Shown: positions 1-8,892 of the stretch, one piece after another | Numbering within the stretch: the stretch's first letter is position 1 | Layout: every line of letters starts with the position of its first letter | NCBI GenBank assembly: GCA_027858775.1 | Contig: JAQICA010000154.1 | Coordinates: 1 to 64,000, forward strand | Origin: Salinivirgaceae bacterium | GTDB taxonomy: Bacteria; Bacteroidota; Bacteroidia; Bacteroidales; Salinivirgaceae | Direction: 5' to 3' | DNA length: 64,000 nt | Program-made: the position numbers and the translations under genes | Notes under the pieces: generated by a model | The model's database searches: none | What the model was told of the DNA's origin: nothing | Seen by the model: the letters and a program-made list of their open reading frames with translations, nothing else

Positions 1-21
1 ATTTAATATATTTATAAAGAT

Positions 22-333
22 ATGGAATATACAGAAGGAATTAAAATAATTGAAAGGCAAATTGACAATTATAAACTTAATGATGCAATAGAACTTGCCG
101 ACAAATTGCTACAAAACTATCCCCAAAAAGAAGAATTGCTATGTTTAATGGGGAAAATTTACACACGCCAGCAAAAGTATGGCGACGCCCAAAACATTTA
201 TCTGAAAGTATTGGAAATAAATGAAGACAATAATGTTGCTAAAACGTCAATTACGATGATAGACAATATTTTAAAGATTAGGCGCACCTTTTATTATGAA
301 AATACTTACACAGATGACGATCTTTATCAATAA
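22..333 (+). CDS. Small TPR-type protein
   Basis: A 103-residue protein with no signal peptide. Residues about 1-85 read as two to three helix-turn-helix pairs of tetratricopeptide type: 'ADKLLQNYPQKEELLCLMGKIY' spacing followed by 'YGDAQNIYLKVLEINEDN', with the small/large residue alternation of TPRs. Such short TPR proteins are protein-interaction scaffolds; no partner can be named. An in-frame stop lies just upstream (bases 4-6), so the first ATG is the likely start and the gene is complete. A hairpin terminator follows about 75 bases after the stop. The function is unknown. Confidence 0.75.
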   Translation: MEYTEGIKIIERQIDNYKLNDAIELADKLLQNYPQKEELLCLMGKIYTRQQKYGDAQNIYLKVLEINEDNNVAKTSITMIDNILKIRRTFYYENTYTDDDLYQ

Positions 334-407
334 TGTTGGCATAGCATTTGCATTTGATTAAACGATTCATGGCTATTTTTTCATATGCAGTAATTTAGTT
401 AGTGATT

Positions 408-446
408 GAGGCCCGGGCTCGCAAGAGTACCGGGCTTCTCTTTGTG
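408..446 (+). terminator. Hairpin terminator after the TPR gene
   Basis: Inverted repeat GCCCGG (411-416) / CCGGGC (430-435), extended by GAG/CTC-like flanks, followed by the pyrimidine-rich run TTCTCTTT. It suits termination of the upstream plus-strand gene. The U tract is impure, so efficiency is uncertain. Confidence 0.55.
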
Positions 447-477
447 GGTAGAAATTTAACCAATAAGACTCACAGGC

Positions 478-535
478 CTTCGCGGTTCATATTTCTCTGC
501 GTCTCCGCGCCTTTGCAGTTCACATTTCTCTACAG
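478..535. repeat. Degenerate 'ctctgcgtctccgcg' type intergenic repeat
   Basis: Two imperfect direct units, at 483-501 and 516-534, share the core GTTCAYATTTCTCT and are separated by a stretch of the form tctccgcgcctttgc. Similar degenerate 'ctttgcg/ctctgcg' strings are, to my knowledge, common between genes in environmental Bacteroidota. The rest of the gap from 334 to 701 holds the terminator before it and a candidate promoter after it. No gene was seen there. Confidence 0.4.
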
Positions 536-659
536 TTGAAATTGTCGATCCCAATTGGAAAACAAATAATCAATCGAATATGCGGCTCTCAGTGCTTTCA
601 GATACAGCTTGAATACAATATTTTTATAATGTTCTATTCATATATAGTAAAAAAATATG

Positions 660-667
660 TAGGTTTG
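660..667 (+). promoter_or_regulatory. Candidate -7 element for the LysM gene
   Basis: TAGGTTTG matches the Bacteroidota -7 consensus TAnnTTTG and lies 34 bases before the chosen start codon. No clear TTG -33 box is present at the expected spacing, so this is a weak call. Confidence 0.35.
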
Positions 668-701
668 GGGTTTAATTCAACGAACACTAATATTACAACC
701 A

Positions 702-2738
702 ATGGGCATTGTAAGAGGAATTTTCATTATATTATGTGTATCATTTATTTCCCTGGGTTCAGCCATCGCACAAGACACACTTAAAATAGAAAAAAGTAAT
801 AACCAAGTAACAATTGGTGGGCAGAATTACTTCATCCACATCGTTAAGCGCGGCCAAACACTTTACCGAATTGCGAAGGCCTACAATGTAACGGTTGAGG
901 ATATTGAAAAGGAAAACTTTAATATAAAAGCAGAAGGATTAACAATTGGCCAACCGGTTAAAATTCCGATTATCGAACGAAAAGATCTTCCTCAAAAAAA
1001 AGAGATCAATATTCCACTTACTCACATAGTTGATTCCGGTGAAACAGCATTTTCTATTGCCAGACAATATAACCTTTCGCTTGATGAATTGTACAGTCTA
1101 AATCCACGGTCCCGAGAAGCAATATATGAAGGTGAGCGATTGTATTTGCCTGAAAAAAAAGATACTACGTCGGTTCAAATTCTTCAAGATGAAGAATTCT
1201 TATATCACATTGTGAAATCAGGTGAAACATTTTTTTCCATATCTCAAAATTATGGATTTAAAGAACGCCAATTGAAAAAATACAACAAAGACATTGATCA
1301 TGAGAATCTTACTCCGGAGCAAGTAATAAAAATACCAACATCTGCTATTGATGTCAAAGCTAAAGCCCCCGGAAAAAAAGATGATAAGTACTTTTATTAC
1401 AATGTAAAACAGGGTGACAATCTTTTCTCAATCAGTCAGCACTACCAGATTTCAGAAACATTAATAAAATCGCACAACCCAGACCTGAAACAGCGCGAGC
1501 TTCTTGCAGGAGAATACTTAAAGTTGCCCTATAGCCTTATTACTATTGAAGAGACACCAGATACTATACCCGTACAGCAAAACACAAAAAAAGTATTCAT
1601 AACAGATACGTGTCAGTGTTCAGAAATTGGACAAACGACAATTAATGTGGCACTGATGCTGCCACTGTATGGTTACACGAACGATACGGTGAATGAACGT
1701 TCTTCGCGATTGCAAATTTATAATCGTTCACAAATATTCATCGATTATTATGAGGGTACTTTATTAGCTGTTAACGAATTAAGTAAAAAGGGTCTTAATA
1801 TTGAATTACACCTGTTTGATACAGAGAACGATACAAATACGGTCCATGAAATTGTAAATCAAGATATTTTTCCCTATTTCGATTTAATAATTGGCCCCGT
1901 TTACAGTAAGAATATACCCATAATTGTAGAAAGAGCCCGCCTTTTCAATATTCCAGTGATTAGTCCGCTAAGTACAGAAACATCATTCTTAAAAGATTAT
2001 CGGTTAGGATTTCAGGTTAGTCCACCGGAAGAAATTCTGCTTGAGCAATCTATTGCCCAAATAAGTCAATTTAACGCCGATAATTATGTAATTATCAAAA
2101 ATGGGAATAATCCACAAGGCGAATTTATCAACTTGTTTAAAAAGTCTTTTTTCGAGGGCAAGCACGTGGATGAAATAGACCATTTAGGCTACGCCGAAGT
2201 AAATTATTTTGCCGGAGATGACGAACTTCGATTAGATTCATTTAATGATTCAGCACATAACCTGGTCATTATTCCTTCGCCCGATAAGGCATTTGTTAGT
2301 GACGTGGTTTCGCGGCTAAATACACTCCACGAGAAGTACACCATTACTCTTTTTGGGCATCCAAGATGGGTTAATTATGATAATATTGATATTCGATTTT
2401 TTCATAACCTAAATACACATGTTTATAGTTTAAACTACATTGACTATGACCTACCGGCAGTAAAAAACTTTGTTTACGATTTTCGAAAATTCTTTAGTAA
2501 AGAACCCGATAAATACGCATTTTATGGTTATGACATTACCTACTATTTTTTACATGCAATGCAATTATTTGGGGAAAACTTTTATTGCTGTTTCGACCGT
2601 TTTTATCCACAATTACTCCAAATGAGTTTTAATTATCAACAACAATGCCCTGAAGAAGGTTTCATAAATCAAAAAATGCAACTGCTGAATTATCAGCGAA
2701 ATTACCTGCTCAGACCACTAAAACCAACAAAAGAATAA
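702..2738 (+). CDS. LysM repeat / periplasmic-binding-like exported protein
   Basis: A 678-residue exported protein. Residues 1-24 form a signal peptide ending in 'GSAIAQ'. Four LysM domains follow at about 43-90, 105-150, 167-212 and 231-278, each beginning with a 'HIVKxGxT/YNVKQGDN' motif and ending in 'xIP/xLP'. The region from about 310 to 640 resembles a type I periplasmic-binding fold (ABC branched-chain amino-acid-binding type; 'NVALMLPLYG', 'IIGPVYSKNI', 'PVISPLSTE'). LysM domains bind peptidoglycan glycan, so the protein probably sits at the cell wall in the periplasm. The binding-like domain has no transporter neighbour, so a sensing or structural role is inferred instead of uptake. 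The next gene starts 3 bases after the stop, implying an operon. Confidence 0.85.
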   Translation: MGIVRGIFIILCVSFISLGSAIAQDTLKIEKSNNQVTIGGQNYFIHIVKRGQTLYRIAKAYNVTVEDIEKENFNIKAEGLTIGQPVKIPIIERKDLPQKKEINIPLTHIVDSGETAFSIARQYNLSLDELYSLNPRSREAIYEGERLYLPEKKDTTSVQILQDEEFLYHIVKSGETFFSISQNYGFKERQLKKYNKDIDHENLTPEQVIKIPTSAIDVKAKAPGKKDDKYFYYNVKQGDNLFSISQHYQISETLIKSHNPDLKQRELLAGEYLKLPYSLITIEETPDTIPVQQNTKKVFITDTCQCSEIGQTTINVALMLPLYGYTNDTVNERSSRLQIYNRSQIFIDYYEGTLLAVNELSKKGLNIELHLFDTENDTNTVHEIVNQDIFPYFDLIIGPVYSKNIPIIVERARLFNIPVISPLSTETSFLKDYRLGFQVSPPEEILLEQSIAQISQFNADNYVIIKNGNNPQGEFINLFKKSFFEGKHVDEIDHLGYAEVNYFAGDDELRLDSFNDSAHNLVIIPSPDKAFVSDVVSRLNTLHEKYTITLFGHPRWVNYDNIDIRFFHNLNTHVYSLNYIDYDLPAVKNFVYDFRKFFSKEPDKYAFYGYDITYYFLHAMQLFGENFYCCFDRFYPQLLQMSFNYQQQCPEEGFINQKMQLLNYQRNYLLRPLKPTKE

Positions 2739-2741
2739 TTT

Positions 2742-4520
2742 ATGGATATCTTCGGCGGCTCGCTGGTTATAATAGCAGTAATATTTATCTTGTTAAGTCT
2801 TTACTTAGAGTGGATTGGCCCCGCATATACTTTTCTTGTGGCGGTAGTCTTTCTGGGTATTTTTGGTGTGCTGTCACCATCCGAAATTCTCACCGGGTTT
2901 GCCAATGAACAATTGGCGGTAATTATCTTGCTTATATTGTTGGGCGATATTATCCGGCGAACATCTGTTATTGAAATAGCTTTTGAACGTATTTTTAAAA
3001 AGGCAAACACAGTCAGTCGATTCCGAAACCGCATGATGATAATGGTAGGTTTTTTCTCGGCTTTTTTAAACAATACCCCATTGGTCGCCATCATGATGCC
3101 ATTTGTACATAATTGGTCGAAGAAACACAATGAGTCGCCCTCAAAATTATTGATTCCCCTATCCTACGCTGCCATTCTTGGAGGTTGTGTCACACTCATT
3201 GGAACATCGACAAACCTCATTGTTAGTGGTTTTGTACAAGATCAAAGTATTATACCCAACCTGAAACCACTTAATATGTTCGATTTTGCCTGGGTTGGTG
3301 TACCTGCTCTTATTTTGGGTTATATATATTTGGCCTTGTTTAGTAACAGAATGTTGCCATGGAACAAAGATGCTCTATCGGACATTTCAAAATCGTCTCG
3401 CAAATTTATTGTGGAAGCGCAAATACGGCCTAAATCGCATTTAATCAATAAACCATTGCAGGAATCGGGTCTTATTGGAATAGAAGGATTATTTTTATTT
3501 GAAATAAAACGCGACGATAAAACAATCAAAGTTAATGCAGCCGGATTAGTTCTTAAAGAAAATGACTTACTGCGCTTTGCCGCAGAATCGGCTAATGTGG
3601 CAGATTTGATGAGTGATACTAGTGGACTAACATTCCCTAAAGTAGGAATGCTAAAACACAAAAGTAAAACAGAACTTGTAGAAGTAGTTGTTTCGCACAA
3701 CTCGACTCTAATTTCGAAAGAGATACAGCACATAAATTTCCGCGCAAAGTTTAATGCCGCACTAGTTGCTGTACACCGCAATGGTGAACGCATAACGGGA
3801 GTAGTCGACGATGTGAAATTAAAAGCCGGTGATGTTTTGCTGTTACTTGCCGATGACTTGTTCGAAGAACGAATTGCTTACAGCTCCGATGTTTATTACA
3901 TTTCGCAGATAAAAGAAGTACGTAGGCTTGGTGTGTTTCGCACCACTCTATTGCTTGGGGGAACATTATTAGCCATTGTTCTTTCCGCCTTTCGAATTAT
4001 TCCACTTTTCATGGGTATTATGGTCTTACTACTCATTTTGTTGCCGTTAAAAATAACGAGCCCGAAAGATCTACATAAAAGTATCGACTACGATTTAATT
4101 CTAATTATTGCTCTAGCCATTGCGCTCGGCAACGCCATGCTCAAAACTGGTGTGGCCGACGCCATAGCCAATTTGTTTATCGGGGCATTTTTGCCGTGGG
4201 GACATGTTGCTTTATTAAGCGGAATATATTTAACGACAGCAATTATGGCAGCCTACATTACAAATAAAGCTGCTGTAGCCCTCATTTTTCCCATTTCTTT
4301 ATCGCTCGCCGCAAACCTGGATTTGAATCCAATGCCATTTATTCTGGTAGTTGCCTTTGCCGCAGCGGCCAACTTTATTACTCCACACGGCTATCAAACC
4401 AACCTGATGGTATATGGACCGGGACGTTATACATTTAAAGATTTTTTCAAAATAGGTCTTCCATTAACGATAATGTATATGATTGTAACAATTACCGTGT
4501 TGAGTATTATGTACTTTTAA
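2742..4520 (+). CDS. SLC13/DASS-type permease with two RCK-C domains
   Basis: A 592-residue inner-membrane transporter. The N-terminal membrane half (about 1-200) and C-terminal half (about 395-592) enclose a soluble insert with two TrkA-C (RCK-C) domains at about 205-290 and 305-385, recognisable by 'GLFLFEIKRDDKTI' and 'LKAGDVLLLLADD'. The signature pairs 'NNTPLVA' (about 109-115) and 'GTSTNLIVSG' (about 156-165) are the SNT-type substrate and sodium motifs of the divalent-anion:sodium symporter family. The likely substrate is an inorganic or organic anion such as sulfate or a dicarboxylate; the sequence does not decide between them. It is cotranscribed with the LysM gene, with a 3-base gap. 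RCK-C domains suggest ligand gating, which is inferred. Confidence 0.85.
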   Translation: MDIFGGSLVIIAVIFILLSLYLEWIGPAYTFLVAVVFLGIFGVLSPSEILTGFANEQLAVIILLILLGDIIRRTSVIEIAFERIFKKANTVSRFRNRMMIMVGFFSAFLNNTPLVAIMMPFVHNWSKKHNESPSKLLIPLSYAAILGGCVTLIGTSTNLIVSGFVQDQSIIPNLKPLNMFDFAWVGVPALILGYIYLALFSNRMLPWNKDALSDISKSSRKFIVEAQIRPKSHLINKPLQESGLIGIEGLFLFEIKRDDKTIKVNAAGLVLKENDLLRFAAESANVADLMSDTSGLTFPKVGMLKHKSKTELVEVVVSHNSTLISKEIQHINFRAKFNAALVAVHRNGERITGVVDDVKLKAGDVLLLLADDLFEERIAYSSDVYYISQIKEVRRLGVFRTTLLLGGTLLAIVLSAFRIIPLFMGIMVLLLILLPLKITSPKDLHKSIDYDLILIIALAIALGNAMLKTGVADAIANLFIGAFLPWGHVALLSGIYLTTAIMAAYITNKAAVALIFPISLSLAANLDLNPMPFILVVAFAAAANFITPHGYQTNLMVYGPGRYTFKDFFKIGLPLTIMYMIVTITVLSIMYF

Positions 4521-4583
4521 CCTGGAATTTGCATTCACGTTTCGAGAAAAATACTATTCATGATTAATTCGGCAACCACGAGT

Positions 4584-4781
4584 TTACCCTTTTTGGTGCC
4601 CTACTGCCAAGTGATCGATTCCTTCCATCACACCTTTCATTGGGCACGATTTTCCACAGTTACCACAGGCGTTGGAATGCGAGTCTAATTTTGTACGAAC
4701 CGTAAAAAAACGAATAAAAGAACGTAGCGTGAAACCAATACTTAGTAGAATAAACAGATATGTAAGAATGTCTTGAATCAT
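4584..4781 (-). CDS. FeoB-associated Cys-rich small membrane protein
   Basis: A 65-residue protein with one N-terminal membrane segment (about residues 3-25) and a C-terminal Cys cluster, 'CGNCGKSC'. The start at 4781 is chosen because its ATG overlaps the feoAB stop by one base (TAATG), the classic arrangement for translational coupling; an upstream extension would run through the feoB C-terminus. Small Cys-rich proteins of this sort (FeoB-associated Cys-rich family) follow feoB in many Bacteroidota and are thought to assist iron(II) transport or its regulation. That role comes from family context only. Confidence 0.75.
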   Translation of the reverse strand: MIQDILTYLFILLSIGFTLRSFIRFFTVRTKLDSHSNACGNCGKSCPMKGVMEGIDHLAVGHQKG

Positions 4782-7243
4782 TATGCTCCAATTAATAATT
4801 TTCCAATTTGAAAAACAAAAAACGATAAGAACCATGCAAGCGAAGTAGTATATACAACCATAAATATCGGCCATTTCCAACTACCGGTTTCTTTTTTAAC
4901 AGCTGCTACCACACCTACACAGGGGAAGTAAATCAATACAAACAATAAAAAGGAAATAGCACGAAGATTAAACAAGCCTTTCGTTTCATTTTTCTTTTCG
5001 CGTTCTTCGCGCAGTTTAGAAATCAGGCTGGCGTCTGTTTCATCGTCGGTTTGGTATATTACCGCTAATGTACTTACCACAATTTCTTTCGCGGCAATGC
5101 CTGTAACTATACTAACTCCCATTTTCCAATCGAGTCCAATAGGTTTAAAAACAGGTTCTAATCCGCTACCAATCTGATACAGATAAGATTGTTCCATGTG
5201 TGTTTTTTCGAAATTTCGCTCAATTTCGCTAATCTGATGTGCTTTTTGACTCTCATTAAGTTCCGGTGTATTTTCTACCTGCTGTATACGAACTTCGCGC
5301 TGTTCATTGATTTCAGAGTTTTGTGGGTAAAACATTAATGCCCAAATTAGTATTACGGCAATTAAAATGGTTCCCCCCACCTTTTTTATATATTCGGCAG
5401 CTTTATCCCACATGTGACGCAAAATTACACGTAACGTAGGCACACGATAAGGAGGAAGCTCCATAACAAATGGTGCGCTCGGTTGTTTAAACAAAATCTT
5501 TTTGAAAATAAGCGATGAAAGTACTGCCAGCAAAATTCCGAACATATAGATGCCCATAAGGATTAATGTTGGGTATTGCGGGAAAAAAGCACCAATAATC
5601 AAAATATATACAGGCAACCGTGCACTGCAAGACATAAACGGATTAATAAGAATGGTCAGCAACCGGTCTTGCTTGTTTTCCAGGATACGTGTTGCCAAAA
5701 TTGCTGGTACATTACAGCCAAACCCCATGAGTAACGGAATAAACGATTTACCGTGAAGTCCAATTCGATGCATTATTTTATCCATAATAAAAGCTGCACG
5801 AGCCATGTATCCGGTATCTTCCATCAGACTAATGAAGAAAAACAGAATAAGAATATTGGGTAAAAAGACCAGCACTGCTCCGAGTCCGCTTATAATTCCA
5901 TCGGTTAGAAGGTGCCTGAACGAGCCCTTGGGCAATAGTTCATGCGATGTTGTATTGAGCCATCCAAACAGGTTTTCGATCCATTCCATTGGGTACTGTC
6001 CCACATTAAACGTAATATAGAACATGAAAAACATAAAAGCAAAGAATACGGGAAACCCGAATATTTTATGTGTCAGAAATGTATCGATAATTTCTGTTTT
6101 TCGCCGCCTGCGCACTGGACTCTCTGAATAAGTTTCTTTAAGTGCGCCGGCCACAAAGCCGTACTTGGCATCGGTAAATACAGCATCAGGCTTATCATTA
6201 TATATTTTCTCAATGCGTTTGGACTCCACCTGCGCTGTAATAAGTATTTCGTTAGCATTTTGGGCATCCTTTACCACATTTTGTACATGTTTATCCCGCT
6301 CAAGTAGTTTAATAGCAATATACCGGGCTGAACGTGTTGTGGTTAAGTGTTTATTACCTTTTATTTTTAATTTAACCCGATCAATCGCTTTTTCAATTTC
6401 CGCCCCGTAATTAATGTGAATCAATCGCACCTGGTCATCTTTGTCCTCGTATACATCAATCGCTTTTTGAAGAAGATCGTCGAGTCCTTTCCCTTTTGAA
6501 CCAATAGTAGGGATAATAGGAATTCCAAGCATATTGCCCAAATGTTCTCTATTGAGTTTTGCGCCTTTCTTCTCCAACTCGTCGAACATGTTGAGTGCGA
6601 TGACCACAGGCACATGCATATCGATAAGTTGCGTGGTTAAATACATGTTTCGCTCTAAATTCGAAGCATCTAAAACATTGATAATAATATCGGGAGTGTT
6701 TTCGAAAATAAAATTACGAACAAAAATCTCTTCATGAGAATACGCTGATAAAGAGTATGTTCCAGGTAAATCGTAAAAAGTAAAATTATATCCTTCAAAT
6801 TTGGTTGTTGCCTTCTTAATGTCGACAGTTACTCCGCCGTAATTGCCAACTTTCTCGTTGGAATGCGAAAGTTGGTTGAACAGAGTGGTTTTTCCAGCGT
6901 TGGGATTACCAATAAATGCCACATTGATGGATCTCCGCTTTAATTGAGCAGTATTCTGCAGCACCTCTTCTTCGGAAAAACTACCATTAGAAACGTTTAC
7001 ATCTAAATTAAGAGCCTCCTCCATGGTCACCACTTCAATCATATCGGCTTCTGTTCGGCGTAACGATACATCGTACCCCATAATTTCGTATTCCACCGGG
7101 TCTTTTAGTGGTGCACTGCGCACTACGCGAACTTCTTTGCCTCGTACAAAGCCCATTTCGGTTACTCTTCGACGAAAACCACTGTGGCCCCTAACCTTAA
7201 CTATAACTCCTTTTTCTCCGGTATTTAGTTCTGAAAGCTTCAT
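4781..7243 (-). CDS. feoB: FeoA-FeoB fusion, iron(II) transporter
   Basis: An 820-residue ferrous-iron importer of the inner membrane. Residues 1-75 are an FeoA SH3-like domain, normally a separate protein. The FeoB GTPase follows with G1 'GNPNAGKTT' (112-120), G3 'DLPG' (158-161) and G4 'NMFD'. The membrane part starts at about 400 and contains the two Gate-type regions ('LMGFGCNVPAI', 'GFGCN'). The C-terminus ends in several hydrophobic helices. The start 'MKLSELNTG' is preferred over an 18-residue upstream extension because it matches FeoA N-termini. FeoA-FeoB fusions are common in Bacteroidota. The Cys-rich partner gene overlaps its stop by one base. Fur-type control is likely in general, but I could not identify a box. 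Confidence 0.93.
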   Translation of the reverse strand: MKLSELNTGEKGVIVKVRGHSGFRRRVTEMGFVRGKEVRVVRSAPLKDPVEYEIMGYDVSLRRTEADMIEVVTMEEALNLDVNVSNGSFSEEEVLQNTAQLKRRSINVAFIGNPNAGKTTLFNQLSHSNEKVGNYGGVTVDIKKATTKFEGYNFTFYDLPGTYSLSAYSHEEIFVRNFIFENTPDIIINVLDASNLERNMYLTTQLIDMHVPVVIALNMFDELEKKGAKLNREHLGNMLGIPIIPTIGSKGKGLDDLLQKAIDVYEDKDDQVRLIHINYGAEIEKAIDRVKLKIKGNKHLTTTRSARYIAIKLLERDKHVQNVVKDAQNANEILITAQVESKRIEKIYNDKPDAVFTDAKYGFVAGALKETYSESPVRRRRKTEIIDTFLTHKIFGFPVFFAFMFFMFYITFNVGQYPMEWIENLFGWLNTTSHELLPKGSFRHLLTDGIISGLGAVLVFLPNILILFFFISLMEDTGYMARAAFIMDKIMHRIGLHGKSFIPLLMGFGCNVPAILATRILENKQDRLLTILINPFMSCSARLPVYILIIGAFFPQYPTLILMGIYMFGILLAVLSSLIFKKILFKQPSAPFVMELPPYRVPTLRVILRHMWDKAAEYIKKVGGTILIAVILIWALMFYPQNSEINEQREVRIQQVENTPELNESQKAHQISEIERNFEKTHMEQSYLYQIGSGLEPVFKPIGLDWKMGVSIVTGIAAKEIVVSTLAVIYQTDDETDASLISKLREEREKKNETKGLFNLRAISFLLFVLIYFPCVGVVAAVKKETGSWKWPIFMVVYTTSLAWFLSFFVFQIGKLLIGA

Positions 7244-7723
7244 TTTTTTATAATTATCTTCGATGGTCAAGTAGAACTCCAAATGAATTTTAATCATGCT
7301 CGCGTGGTGCTTAGCATACCAAAATTCAAGATCGTTTCATTCGACTATAAAGTTTTTTCATGTTCAAAATTCCAAAAAATATTACGTCTATTTAGATTGG
7401 ATAAAAATAGTAACTATCAATTAACATACCAACTACTTTATAAAACGATATAAATAAGCTACGATAATTATGACGATTTTTCAGGTAGGTAGCCAGGTTC
7501 GGGCAAGTGAAATAATGAAATGCAAAGCAAATCTCAATATCCATCACGTAAAACTCTGCTTAACAGGGCTTTATGTTTATTATTGTGAAAAAGAAAAACA
7601 GATAAACTTTTACTTGATAATTTTGCGAAATTGTCTCATATTAATTGGCGTACAATTTGCTCTTCTGAAGCAAGAGAACGAATGTGTAAGCAGCGGTTTA
7701 ATCGAGGATTAACAAAGAATATT
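7244..7723. other. Intergenic region between divergent feoAB and the acidic protein gene
   Basis: About 480 AT-rich bases that must hold the feoAB promoter (minus) and that of the following plus-strand gene. A plus-strand TAATTTTG at 7618-7625 fits the TAnnTTTG -7 element, but a TTG box at the right distance is missing. Short open frames here have no recognisable product and are not called. Confidence 0.4.
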
Positions 7724-8524
7724 ATGGAAAATAATAAAAACCTATACGAGAAACTTCAAAAAATAGTTGGCGATAAAAATGCTAAAATCAACATCTTACA
7801 AGAAGAGGTTGATGTTAAACTTCAAGTAGAGTATTTTAAACAAGCGAAACTGGCAAAAAAGAGTATCGATAAAAACCACGATTATTTAATTGAAGTAGAA
7901 AAACTTTACGACCCCGAAATTGACAACAATACAAAGCGTACTTTGATTTGCCAATTGGCTTCCATGGAAAATGTAACCTATTACCGGGCTCTTGAAAAGT
8001 TTAAGGAACATGCCGATCAGGAACTAAAACCCTGGGCTACTCTGGCATTGCAGGAAAGCAGAATGCTACTGGAAAGCAGTTTACTTGACGAAAAGCAGTT
8101 GTTTATTTCCACCGGACTGGGTGGCAAAGGAGCTAAGTTGCGGTATTTTGTGGTATTGATCAATAACTTTAAAGAAGAGTATAAAGCCAGTCAGCAAGAA
8201 ATTGTTAGCAAAGAATTTGCTTTCAGCCTGCAAAAAAACGAGGGCGAATTGGAAGAAATTCAGTTCGAAGACAAATACGCCATGTTGACATGTCTCTTGC
8301 CACTACAAAAGCCGGTTCAGGATATTTTAAGTGGTGCTACCAAAGAGTGTAATACTTTTGGCGATTTTATTAAGGAAAACTTCCTGATTACTAATGTGAA
8401 AAAAATGTCGTCGACCGAAATAAATGAATTTTTAAACGCTAAGGAAGACGATATTAATTTTGATATTGAAATTGATCCGGAATCGGATGAAGACAATGAT
8501 GACTTCGACGAGCTTAATAATTAA
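7724..8524 (+). CDS. Unrecognised acidic helical protein
   Basis: A 266-residue cytoplasmic-looking protein with no signal peptide or membrane segment. It is predominantly helical: an N-terminal coiled-coil-like stretch (about 5-60), then a region around 65-115 with HEAT-like spacing ('TLICQLASMENVTYYRALEKF', 'LKPWATLALQES'). A Gly-rich strand follows, 'STGLGGKGAKLRYFVVLIN' (about 125-143). The C-terminal 25 residues are almost all Asp, Glu and Asn ('DPESDEDNDDFDE'). The start 'MENNKN' is chosen because the upstream extension is unlike coding sequence. I believe similar proteins occur widely in Bacteroidota as hypotheticals, but no function can be assigned. The stop is immediately followed by the first copy of the 137-bp hairpin repeat. 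Confidence 0.75.
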   Translation: MENNKNLYEKLQKIVGDKNAKINILQEEVDVKLQVEYFKQAKLAKKSIDKNHDYLIEVEKLYDPEIDNNTKRTLICQLASMENVTYYRALEKFKEHADQELKPWATLALQESRMLLESSLLDEKQLFISTGLGGKGAKLRYFVVLINNFKEEYKASQQEIVSKEFAFSLQKNEGELEEIQFEDKYAMLTCLLPLQKPVQDILSGATKECNTFGDFIKENFLITNVKKMSSTEINEFLNAKEDDINFDIEIDPESDEDNDDFDELNN

Positions 8525-8663
8525 TCCGTCAATAAGCTCCATTTTCTGTGTTACTCTTACTCAAACCCGTTTTATTTACACCAGTAAACTCAACGGTTTT
8601 GAGTTTCGAAAGCCTTGAAAATGGAGCTTATCACTGGATACTCCGACTTTATCGACAGTATCT
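8524..8663. repeat. Long hairpin repeat, copy 1 (R1)
   Basis: An approximately 137-bp element (8527-8663) that recurs at 10449-10586, roughly 85-90% identical by eye. It folds into one long hairpin with three tiers: an outer stem ATAAGCTCCATTTTC / GAAAATGGAGCTTAT, a middle stem ACTCAAACCCGTT (8559-8571) / AACGGTTTTGAGT (8592-8604), and an apical TTTAC-ACCA-GTAAA. Just outside, ATCC (8524-8527) pairs with GGAT (8636-8639). A conserved linear tail GACTTTATCGACAGTATCT follows. It begins right at the stop of the preceding gene and may also act as its terminator. Confidence 0.8.
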
Positions 8664-8702
8664 CGTATCTCCAAAAAATATATAATAGCTGTGTTATAGC
8701 CC

Positions 8703-8749
8703 CTTTGAAAACAGTAATTCTGGAAACCGGGATGCCTTGGTTTTCAAAG
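8703..8749. repeat. Inverted repeat CTTTGAAAAC / GTTTTCAAAG
   Basis: A perfect 10-bp inverted repeat (8703-8712 and 8740-8749) with a 27-base spacer, extendable to 13 pairs with one mismatch. It lies in the gene-free stretch 8525-8892, between hairpin repeat R1 and the short repeat at 8823. It could be a factor-independent hairpin without a U tract or part of a decayed element. Confidence 0.5.
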
Positions 8750-8822
8750 TGGCCAAGCTCCTGATTATCGGGTATAACGTTGCTCCGACAAAGCTATGCG
8801 GAGGCTAGACTCGCTCTTGAGG

Positions 8823-8863
8823 TTTTATTATTGCACTCAATTAAAAAAGATACGTTTTCTTAG
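8823..8863. repeat. Short repeat R2, copy A
   Basis: A 41-base segment that matches 30161-30200 with only a few substitutions and one small gap. The last 21 bases, ending in GATACGTTTTCTTAG, are identical in both. Copy A lies downstream of rlmF (convergent side), whereas copy B lies in a 5' leader, so a shared gene-control function is unlikely and a dispersed repeat is inferred. Confidence 0.65.
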
Positions 8864-8892
8864 CCATACAATAATGCTTCACGTCAGAATTG

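Noticed and set aside
3320-3793. Long antisense frame inside the SLC13 permease gene
   Set aside because: It is the complement of a well-conserved membrane protein and contains no domain; a shadow of the coding strand.
7470-7712. Open frame of 80 residues between feoAB and the acidic protein gene
   Set aside because: Composition unlike a protein and overlaps the start of the next gene; no recognisable domain or start signal.
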